Below are positions 1-5,626 of a DNA stretch of 12,021 bases, one piece after another. Below the pieces are notes generated by a model. That model saw only the letters and a list, made by a program, of their open reading frames with translations. It did not search any database and was not told the DNA's origin. A program made the position numbers and the translations under genes. This stretch comes from an uncultured Synergistales bacterium (GTDB lineage Bacteria; Synergistota; Synergistia; Synergistales; Aminobacteriaceae). The stretch spans positions 1-12,021 of the forward strand of contig CAJOEQ010000105.1 of the NCBI GenBank assembly GCA_905233515.1. The letters are read 5' to 3'. Numbering within the stretch: position 1 is the first letter of the stretch; each line of letters begins with the position of its first letter.

Positions 1-96
1 TTAATCCCTCGTGATGAGTCTAAAAGCGAAAAAATTTTTACAGGCTTAAAACAAGATATAGCGTTTGAAATCTGGGATTATGTCCTATCTAATTGA
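1..96 (+). CDS. C-terminal tail of an upstream gene (possibly coaBC)
   Basis: An open frame enters the window at base 1 and ends at a TGA at 94-96, giving a 31-residue tail that ends in ...QDIAFEIWDYVLSN. It overlaps the proposed priA ATG (80) by 17 bases, so the two genes are probably co-transcribed and translationally coupled. The short amphipathic end resembles the 'K.EVA..I.D.I' helix that closes CoaBC (phosphopantothenoylcysteine synthetase/decarboxylase). CoaBC is often encoded directly before priA in bacteria. The identity is a guess from neighbourhood and a weak C-terminal resemblance. The reading frame itself is clear, with the same codon style as its neighbours. Confidence 0.45.
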   Translation, partial: LIPRDESKSEKIFTGLKQDIAFEIWDYVLSN

Positions 97-1846
97 CGTA
101 ATAATAACTTGGCCGCTTTGGGGGGCTTTAACTTATGAGTGCGAAATAATGCCCGAGTCAGGTTCGCGCGTTCTCGTTCCAGTCGGCAATAAAAATAGAA
201 TCGGCTTTGTTAAAGGCTTGAGCGATAAAAATTTAATTGATTTCAAGATAAAGCCCGTAAAAAATATTATTGATTCAAGACGAGTTATAGACTCTGATTT
301 ATGGGACATGGCACTATGGGCGGGCAAAATTTGCATGTGCGGAGAAGGAAGCGCGCTAAATTTAATATTGCCTAAAAAATTTCTAGACGGTGAAATAATT
401 GCGACTTCAAAAATTTATCGCGATGAGTCAAAAAATTTTCATGAAATCAGCTGCTTTAACCCGTTTGACTCAGCGAGAAATGATTTTTATTTGTCAGAAC
501 TGGAAAAAAGCGGCCGGGCTTTGATGTTATTGCCGACTCATGAGAGAGCAGCAAATTTTTTCGCAAATTTACCGGACTCGTTAAAATCACAGGCTATTTT
601 ATGGCCTTCAGGTAATAGAATTTGGCAGGCTTGGCAGCTCGTTCACATGAAAAATTTTCGCATTGTCGTAGCAGCACCGGGGGGGATTTTTGCGCCTTTG
701 AGTCCTGATAAAATCATAATTGAAGATGAGTCAAATCCTGCGTATATAATTCCTTATGCTTTAAATATTTCAGCTAGGAGTCTTGCAGGCCGGCGGGCAT
801 ATTTCAATCACGGTGAATTAATCACGGGCGGGGCTGTACCGTCTTTGAAAACTTTTAAGCGTCTAAAGCCTGAGCAAATTATTAAACCTGACAGGAAAAA
901 TATTATAATTGTCGATATAAATTACTCACACAAAGGCCAAGAGAAGGGAATCGATGGAAATATCCCCCTGACTTTTTCGCTTATTAAGCGCACTTATAAA
1001 GAATTAATTAATAAACGTAATGTAATATGGATTCTTAACAGGCTGGGCGAGTCGTCTGAAGTTTTTTGCGATAACTGCGGCGAGTCCGTGAAATGTCCTA
1101 AATGTAAAAATATCATGCGCAGTGAAGAAGACGGGCAAATTTTAAAGTGTAGAGTTTGCGGCTATGTTCGTGAAGTTCCGGAAAAATGCGAGTCCTGCGG
1201 CTTTGAGATTTTGCGTGGTAAGAGGCCGGGAATTGATGCACTTGCTAAAATGATTGAGCCGTATTATAAAGATATTCAAATTTACGGCGATAAAAGCAAG
1301 AAAATTAGCAGGAAAAAATTTCAGGGCTTAATACTCAGTACACAAAGAGGGCTCGAACTTTGCGGGAAAATAAATCCCGGTCTTGTTGCTTGGCTTGATA
1401 TAGACTCGGAATTATATAGACAAGATTATGATACAAGATTTAATTTATTCAGGCTGTTATACGAGTCTTATTTCAGGGGACGTGAAATAAATTCAGCTAG
1501 GAAAATTTTAGTTCAAACTCGTAAATCAGGAAGTTTTTTTGCGAGTCAAATTTCCGGAGGCTTTAGAAAATTTTTAGACTATGAATTAAACGCGCGGGAA
1601 GAGTATAATTTGCCTCCGTATGGCTGTGTAGTAGAAATTGATTGCTGCGGGGTCAAGTCAATGCGGGAGAATATAATAAATATTTTAGAGTCAGCAAATT
1701 TTTTCGTCATGGATCCCGGAGAAGATAATTTGCCGCTGGTAGTAAATACGAACTCGCTCGAAAAATTGAGCAAAATTTTAGAGCCTTTCTGCACAGCTGG
1801 ACACAAAAATAAAATTAAGCCCAATATCACAATAAGGAGCGAATAA
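80..1846 (+). CDS. priA: PriA-like primosomal protein N' with eroded helicase motifs
   Basis: PriA is the replication-restart protein that recognises stalled forks and helps reload the replicative helicase. Start: I chose ATG at 80, because residues 2 onward (SYLIDVIITWPLWGALTYEC) match the beginning of the PriA 3'-end-binding domain. A TTG at 65 in frame would add five residues; neither start has a good ribosome site, so coupling to the upstream gene is likely. The product is 588 residues, against about 730 usually. Order seen: DNA-binding domain (about 1-95); almost no winged-helix segment; lobe 1; a zinc module with all eight cysteines (C330, 333, 339, 342, 357, 360, 370, 373); lobe 2; and a C-terminal domain with the typical FLxxEL...LPPYG signature (about 498-515). 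The Walker A loop expected near 128-136 reads PFDSARNDF with no GKT. The DEEH box is EDESN (215-219). Motifs V and VI (about 419-467) lack the usual QVAGRAGR and GTQMIAKGHDFP. ATP-driven unwinding is therefore unlikely. Actinobacterial PriA proteins show a comparable loss. Confidence 0.85.
   Translation: MSYLIDVIITWPLWGALTYECEIMPESGSRVLVPVGNKNRIGFVKGLSDKNLIDFKIKPVKNIIDSRRVIDSDLWDMALWAGKICMCGEGSALNLILPKKFLDGEIIATSKIYRDESKNFHEISCFNPFDSARNDFYLSELEKSGRALMLLPTHERAANFFANLPDSLKSQAILWPSGNRIWQAWQLVHMKNFRIVVAAPGGIFAPLSPDKIIIEDESNPAYIIPYALNISARSLAGRRAYFNHGELITGGAVPSLKTFKRLKPEQIIKPDRKNIIIVDINYSHKGQEKGIDGNIPLTFSLIKRTYKELINKRNVIWILNRLGESSEVFCDNCGESVKCPKCKNIMRSEEDGQILKCRVCGYVREVPEKCESCGFEILRGKRPGIDALAKMIEPYYKDIQIYGDKSKKISRKKFQGLILSTQRGLELCGKINPGLVAWLDIDSELYRQDYDTRFNLFRLLYESYFRGREINSARKILVQTRKSGSFFASQISGGFRKFLDYELNAREEYNLPPYGCVVEIDCCGVKSMRENIINILESANFFVMDPGEDNLPLVVNTNSLEKLSKILEPFCTAGHKNKIKPNITIRSE
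1834..1839 (+). promoter_or_regulatory. Shine-Dalgarno of queT that decides a non-AUG start
   Basis: AAGGAG lies inside the last codons of priA. No ATG, GTG or TTG follows within normal range in the queT frame. ATC at 1846 lies 6 bases and ATT at 1849 lies 9 bases behind the AAGGAG. The conserved QueT amino terminus begins exactly here, so this site supports initiation at ATT (or ATC) coupled to priA termination at 1844-1846. Confidence 0.7.
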
Positions 1847-1848
1847 TC

Positions 1849-2310
1849 ATTAATACTAAATCACTTGTTAAAGCCTCATTAATAGCAGCTTTATACGCAG
1901 CACTAACTATTATACTTGCGCCGATTTCCTACGGTGCTGTACAGTGCCGAGTTTCTGAAGCGTTGACCCTTTTGCCGTTCTATATGCCTGAAGCTGTACC
2001 GGGCTTGCTGATTGGCTGCGTCATTGCTAATCTTTACAGCGAGATGGGATTACTTGATGTAATTTTCGGGTCTCTTGCTACGTTGATCGCGGCAGTATTG
2101 ACTCGTAAATCTCAAAATATTTATATTGCAGCGTCTTGGCCGGTCTTGTCTAACATGATAATTATCAGCTTGTTACTGCATTATTTAACTGACGCGCCGT
2201 TAATTATAACTGGGATTTATGTAGCACTCGGAGAAGCTCTTGCATGTTATGTTATAGGCGTGCCTTTAATGAAAATATTAGAGAACAGAAATATAATCAG
2301 TAAGTCATAA
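1849..2310 (+). CDS. queT: QueT-family transporter, ATT start
   Basis: Small integral membrane protein of the QueT family, the substrate-specific (S) component of an ECF-type importer thought to take up a queuosine precursor. Read from ATT 1849, the 153-residue product begins MNTKSLVKASLIAALYAALT. It runs through the family signature RVSEALTLLPFYMPEAVPGLLIGCVIAN (about 34-61), followed by hydrophobic segments typical of the fold. The first ordinary start codon in frame is TTG at 1963, inside the conserved RVSEAL-TLLP motif, which would remove the whole first membrane helix. That makes 1963 an unlikely true start. The gene lies two bases behind the priA stop and is preceded by AAGGAG. No ECF energising genes are present here; S components often use a shared module encoded elsewhere. 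The family is clear; the exact start is inferred and could instead reflect a base error at an original ATG. Confidence 0.85.
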   Translation: MNTKSLVKASLIAALYAALTIILAPISYGAVQCRVSEALTLLPFYMPEAVPGLLIGCVIANLYSEMGLLDVIFGSLATLIAAVLTRKSQNIYIAASWPVLSNMIIISLLLHYLTDAPLIITGIYVALGEALACYVIGVPLMKILENRNIISKS

Positions 2311-2354
2311 AATTTTTATTGCGTGAATGCGAGCGTTTTATGTGCGTAAAATTA

Positions 2355-2418
2355 TTCTCGTGAAAATTTTTAAGTGTGTTATATAATAATTGCGTCCTGA
2401 TTGAGATTCTCACGAGAA
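2355..2418. repeat. 9-bp inverted repeat around a candidate -10 box
   Basis: TTCTCGTGA (2355-2363) is the exact reverse complement of TCACGAGAA (2410-2418), with 46 bases between the arms. The right arm also lies in a local palindrome, TTCTC-AC-GAGAA (2407-2418). The left arm extends to the half-similar TTCTC-GT-GAAAA (2355-2366). A TATAAT (2382-2387) sits between the arms and another (2421-2426) just outside. This layout suits an operator pair for a dimeric regulator or a DNA loop, but no known regulator's consensus is recognised. The gap holding it (2311-2529) contains no gene and no clear terminator for queT. Confidence 0.4.
2359..2387 (+). promoter_or_regulatory. Candidate promoter with perfect -10 upstream of the OmpH-like gene
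   Basis: A perfect TATAAT lies at 2382-2387. The hexamer 17 bases upstream (CGTGAA, 2359-2364) is a poor -35 and overlaps the left arm of the inverted repeat, as would suit an activator- or repressor-controlled promoter. It would give a leader of roughly 135 bases before the ATG at 2530. Confidence 0.35.
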
Positions 2419-2446
2419 AATATAATTTAATGAGTAATCTTAACGG

Positions 2447-2475
2447 TTTTAATCAGACACAATAAATGCTAGAAT
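2447..2475 (+). promoter_or_regulatory. Extended -10 promoter proximal to the OmpH-like gene
   Basis: TGCTAGAAT (2467-2475) is an extended -10 (TGn plus a hexamer with one mismatch to TATAAT). The -35 position holds only a weak TTTTAA (2447-2452, 17-base spacer), which extended -10 promoters tolerate. Transcription would start near 2482. A short CCCG-TTTTAT-CGGG stem (about 2497-2510) would then lie just before the ribosome site GGAGG (2514-2518). The aspartokinase upstream region has the same TGnTAGAAT form. Confidence 0.45.
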
Positions 2476-2529
2476 TCAGGGCAAAATTAAAGAAATCCCG
2501 TTTTATCGGGCTTGGAGGAATTATTTATA

Positions 2530-2994
2530 ATGTTGTCAAGAAAGATTTTATTAATCGTAACAGTAATAACTCTTTTAGTAATGAGCACTGCTTTAACAGC
2601 AAATGCAGCAGCAGCAAAGAAGCCAGCAACACCAACTACAGCCGATTTTGTCGGAGTCGTTGACAGAGGGGAAATTCTCAACAATCACCCTAGATTAAAA
2701 CAAGTTCAGGAACAGCTCGCAAAAATCGCACGTCAGAAAGAAAACGAAGCCAAAGCAGCAGCCGATAAAGAGACAGATACAGCTAAGAAAGCTCAAGCAG
2801 TACAGGCCAAGAGATTAGAACTTGCACAGGAAGAGCAAAAATTAATGGCTCCTATTTATCAGGACTGTGAGCAGGCAGTTAGAGAAATCGCAGTAAGACG
2901 CAAATTAACTCTAGTTCTTGATAAATTCGTTGTATTAATCGGCGGCGTTGATATTACTCAAGACGTTATCCAGCAATTAGCAAAGAAAAAATAA
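2530..2994 (+). CDS. OmpH/Skp-family periplasmic chaperone-like protein
   Basis: Skp/OmpH proteins are periplasmic trimers that hold unfolded outer-membrane proteins between coiled-coil tentacles. The start is ATG 2530, placed 11 bases after GGAGG (2514-2518); the TTG at 2512 overlaps that ribosome site and is rejected. The 154-residue product has a signal peptide (basic SRK, hydrophobic ILLIVTVITLLVM, cleavage likely after TANA near residue 26). A short beta segment follows (DFVGVVDRGEILNNHP, about 39-54), the usual OmpH entry. Next comes a charged helical stretch rich in Lys, Glu, Ala and Gln (about 55-115), then a closing strand region LTLVLDKFVVLIGGVDITQDVIQQL. Length is close to the family norm. 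Six bases separate its stop from the next gene, so the two form an operon. Its presence supports an outer membrane in the host. Confidence 0.8.
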   Translation: MLSRKILLIVTVITLLVMSTALTANAAAAKKPATPTTADFVGVVDRGEILNNHPRLKQVQEQLAKIARQKENEAKAAADKETDTAKKAQAVQAKRLELAQEEQKLMAPIYQDCEQAVREIAVRRKLTLVLDKFVVLIGGVDITQDVIQQLAKKK

Positions 2995-3000
2995 TTTGTT

Positions 3001-4197
3001 ATGCGTAAAATTTTTGCGTCAATCGTAATTGTTTTATGCTTAAGTAATTTTGCATTCTGTGCCCAGCGTGAAATTAATCATGACTGGGTATGGAATGTCT
3101 TAGTGATTCCGCCCCTAACTGGCTGGGAGAATGAACCCGGCAAATCTATAAGCACTGCTTTAAAATGGTGCGAGGCCGAAATTTCTGACTCTGGAACTGG
3201 AGTCGCCGGTCATGATTTAAAATTTATTCGCTTAAATTTAAACGTTAGCAGCGATAACCCCGCAAGAGATTTAAATTTGCAAGTTAATGATCACACAGCC
3301 GCAATTATGAGTTTTTCTTTATCGCCTGAAATTGATAGAGTTCTAGTATCAAGACTCGCGGGTCGTGAAATTCCCTTAATGCTTGCTGGCGGAGAAAATG
3401 TTTTGATTGATTTTGCGGGCCGTCCATTTCCTAATATTTTCGCTCTTGATTTATTTCGCGATTACAGGTGCAACGCCTTCACAGAATATGCAAAGAGAAT
3501 TTACAAGCCTGATAAAAGAATCGCACTCGCTGCGAGCCGTTTTACTGTAAATCAAGAGAGAGAAGCAAAAATCTGCTATAACATGTTAGATAACGCGGGA
3601 TTTATGCCAATGCCATATTGGGCGGACGCGTCTGCTCGTGATAGTTTTTCGATGATGGCTGAAGAAATAGAGAGCTACGAAGGTGAACAGGCCGGCGTAA
3701 TTATTTCTTTTATGGGCAGCATGGGAGCTCGTGAAATTTGGCGTAATTTTATGCGTTTACGTTCAAATTGGCGTTTATGGAATTGCGCAGAACCTGATCC
3801 GAGTTATTTATCATGTAAAGGTATGATTTTTGCGGATCAAAATATTTCGCTTGCTTCAGCGGGTGGATTTCTTGAGACTAAGCGGCAATTATGGAGGACT
3901 CGAGCAATGCAAGTTAATAACTCTGTAGCTGCAGGGCGTGTTATAGCATTAACTGAATGGCTGAAAAAAGCTATTGAATTAATCCCTCAGCCTGTAGACA
4001 GATTAAATTATTCACTTTTATTGCGAAATCTTGAACGAGTCAATTCAATACCATTTGGAAATCAGAATTTAAATATTTCTTCGCGGCTTCACAGACCTTC
4101 ACAAAGAAATGTATTTATAGTTGAAGTCAGAAATCGCAGATACGACAATCTTGACATTGTAAATGTTTTAGGGCTTGTATACGTTCCCGGCTATTAA
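3001..4197 (+). CDS. Liv-type (type 1) periplasmic substrate-binding-like protein
   Basis: The 398-residue product resembles the branched-chain amino-acid receptor (LivK/Peripla_BP_6) fold. A signal peptide covers about 1-21 (RK, then ASIVIVLCLSNFAFC; cleavage uncertain, and no good lipobox because Phe precedes the Cys). The first-lobe entry VLVIPPLTGWENEPGKSISTALKWCEAEI matches the 'PLTG...G......A...A..EIN' pattern. IPLMLAGG and NIFALDLFRDYRCNAFTEYA match the hinge-proximal 'vP.i..ga...pyiFR....q..a' block. The C-terminus ends with a VFIVEVRNRR-like strand. No permease or ATPase genes lie beside it, so transport is not demonstrated; it may instead be an orphan sensor or scavenging protein. 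There is no recognisable ribosome site before ATG 3001. The six-base gap after the OmpH-like stop points to translational coupling. Family assignment is from pattern recognition only. Confidence 0.65.
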   Translation: MRKIFASIVIVLCLSNFAFCAQREINHDWVWNVLVIPPLTGWENEPGKSISTALKWCEAEISDSGTGVAGHDLKFIRLNLNVSSDNPARDLNLQVNDHTAAIMSFSLSPEIDRVLVSRLAGREIPLMLAGGENVLIDFAGRPFPNIFALDLFRDYRCNAFTEYAKRIYKPDKRIALAASRFTVNQEREAKICYNMLDNAGFMPMPYWADASARDSFSMMAEEIESYEGEQAGVIISFMGSMGAREIWRNFMRLRSNWRLWNCAEPDPSYLSCKGMIFADQNISLASAGGFLETKRQLWRTRAMQVNNSVAAGRVIALTEWLKKAIELIPQPVDRLNYSLLLRNLERVNSIPFGNQNLNISSRLHRPSQRNVFIVEVRNRRYDNLDIVNVLGLVYVPGY

Positions 4198-4220
4198 TAA
4201 AAATTTTTATACTCTTTATA

Positions 4221-4229
4221 TGATAGAAT
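4221..4229 (+). promoter_or_regulatory. Extended -10 promoter of the aspartate kinase gene
   Basis: TGATAGAAT is an extended -10 box; the -35 region is AT-rich without a good hexamer. The start of transcription would be near 4236, leaving a short leader with AGGGAG (4246-4251) ahead of ATG 4263. An AT-only palindrome (4198-4209) just upstream is not a convincing terminator for the preceding gene, so read-through is also possible. Confidence 0.45.
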
Positions 4230-4262
4230 AACACTATTTTATATTAGGGAGTAAGTATTCTA

Positions 4263-5597
4263 ATGGGAAATTTTATCGTGTCTAAATTCGGCGGGAGTGC
4301 ATTGGCCGACTCTGAGATGGTCAAGAAAACCGCAGAAATAATAAAATCTGATCCAGCGCGTAAATTTATAGTCGTCTCAGCTCCGGGAAGACGATTCAAG
4401 AATGATTTGCGAGTAACTGACTTGTTATATTTGACTCATTCGCGCTTTAAAGGCAGAGAAAATTATGACGAGACTCTGAATCAAGTTAAAGAACGCTTTG
4501 TAGAAATAATAAACGGCTTAGGCATTAATTTTGACATTGAGGCAGAAATCGCAGAAGTTAAGCGCAATATGTTATCAGGTAAGACTACAGAAGAAATTGC
4601 CTGCAGAGGCGAATATATAATGGCTAAAATTTTATCGCTTTATCTTGACTGGCAATTTGTAGACTCAGCTGAATTAATTTATTTCAAGATTGACGGAGAA
4701 CTTGATTTAACAAAAACTCTAGAACGTTCGGCAATGAGACTCAGAAATGTAGAACGTGCAATAATTCCCGGCTTTTATGGGAGCATTCCCGGCGTGGGCT
4801 TGAAAACTTTCCCGAGAGGCGGCGGCGATACTTCAGGGGCATTAATTGCGCGTGCACTCAAAGCAGAACTTTACGAAAAATGGTCAGAAACTACAGAAGT
4901 TTATACGGTTGATCCCTCAATAGTTCCTGATCCTCATAAAATCAGAAATGTTACATATATGGAACTTCGCGAGCTTACTTATATGGGCATAAAAGTTATT
5001 TATGAAGACGTTATTGCATTACTTCAATCTGAAAAAATTCCCATTAGTATACGCAATATATATAATCCAGCTGATAAGGGTACTCGAATAAGTGAAGAAC
5101 TACCGGAAAATTCACATCGAACTGTCGCAGCATGTATAGCCGGACAAAGGCATTATAAGGCCGTCAGAATCGAAAAATTCGGCTTGAATAAAATGCACGG
5201 AATCGGAGAAAAAATTTTCGGCATTTTCGCAAGAAGGAGCATATCATGCGAGCATTATATTTCAGGGATTTATAATTTCTGTATAATTTTGCGTAACATG
5301 GTATTTGATTTGAACAGGGCGCAAATTATTGACGAGATTAAATCAGCAATCAGCGCAGAAAGTATCACAGTTGAGAATGATATATCACTTATTGCTATAA
5401 TCGGCAAAGGGATGGGAACTGTTAAAGGAATCTTTGCGAAAATTTTTGATGCAATCGCCGCAGCAGACGTTAAAATCCGCATGATAAGTCAGGGAGCTGA
5501 TGATTTAAATATTGTCTTAGGTGTCAGGGACGCAGATTTTGAGAAGACTATAAAAGCTCTATATGACGCAATGATTTTATCAGAAAAAGAAAATTAG
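4263..5597 (+). CDS. Aspartate kinase (monofunctional, ThrD-like type)
   Basis: Catalyses ATP-dependent phosphorylation of aspartate, the first step toward lysine, threonine and methionine. The 444-residue product opens with the amino-acid-kinase loop KFGGSALADSEMV (8-20). It carries CRGEYIMA (114-121), the PRGGGDTSGALIA loop (184-196), and YTVDPSIVPDPHKIRNVTYMELRELTYMGIKVIYEDV (214-250), the hinge into the regulatory half. Two ACT-type segments follow (about 300-370 and 375-440), the first with ARRSISCEHYISGI and the second with VKIRMISQGADDLNIVLGV. The RELTYMG and EH.xSGI signatures and the length match the monofunctional ThrD/YclM-like group rather than the short LysC-beta forms, so end-product feedback by an amino acid is likely; which one cannot be told. 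The usual TD ahead of the Y.VDP loop is replaced by SE (WSETTE, 207-212). Ribosome site AGGGAG lies 11 bases upstream. The gene is followed at once by a strong terminator. Confidence 0.9.
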   Translation: MGNFIVSKFGGSALADSEMVKKTAEIIKSDPARKFIVVSAPGRRFKNDLRVTDLLYLTHSRFKGRENYDETLNQVKERFVEIINGLGINFDIEAEIAEVKRNMLSGKTTEEIACRGEYIMAKILSLYLDWQFVDSAELIYFKIDGELDLTKTLERSAMRLRNVERAIIPGFYGSIPGVGLKTFPRGGGDTSGALIARALKAELYEKWSETTEVYTVDPSIVPDPHKIRNVTYMELRELTYMGIKVIYEDVIALLQSEKIPISIRNIYNPADKGTRISEELPENSHRTVAACIAGQRHYKAVRIEKFGLNKMHGIGEKIFGIFARRSISCEHYISGIYNFCIILRNMVFDLNRAQIIDEIKSAISAESITVENDISLIAIIGKGMGTVKGIFAKIFDAIAAADVKIRMISQGADDLNIVLGVRDADFEKTIKALYDAMILSEKEN

Positions 5598-5599
5598 CA

Positions 5600-5624
5600 G
5601 GGGAGAAATGACTCCCCTTTTTTT
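5600..5624 (+). terminator. Rho-independent terminator of the aspartate kinase gene
   Basis: A perfect six-base-pair stem, GGGGAG (5600-5605) and CTCCCC (5612-5617), encloses a six-base loop and is followed by seven T (5618-5624). It lies three bases behind the stop codon and separates two convergent transcription units. Read on the other strand it lacks a T-tract directly after the stem, so it would serve the RND gene (stop at 5627-5629) only weakly. Confidence 0.92.
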
Positions 5625-5626
5625 AT

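Noticed and set aside
1963-2310. queT starting at TTG 1963.
   Set aside because: This start lies inside the conserved RVSEAL-TLLP motif, lacks a ribosome site and removes the first membrane helix.
2315-2352. Possible terminator after queT, from repeated TGCG words and AT runs.
   Set aside because: The arms do not pair well and no T-tract follows a stable stem.
2512-2529. OmpH-like protein starting at TTG 2512.
   Set aside because: The TTG overlaps the ribosome site GGAGG (2514-2518), and the extra residues disrupt a standard signal peptide that begins at ATG 2530.
2467-2529. Riboswitch or preQ1-type leader in the OmpH-like 5' region.
   Set aside because: Only a four-base-pair stem is visible, with no conserved aptamer core; the queuosine-related gene lies upstream, not downstream.
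2487-2684. Minus-strand open frame across the OmpH-like gene start.
   Set aside because: It is an antisense shadow of the signal-peptide coding region, with no family resemblance or ribosome site.
4198-4209. AT-only palindrome after the Liv-type gene, considered as a terminator.
   Set aside because: It has no GC pairs in the stem; such palindromes are common in this AT-rich sequence.
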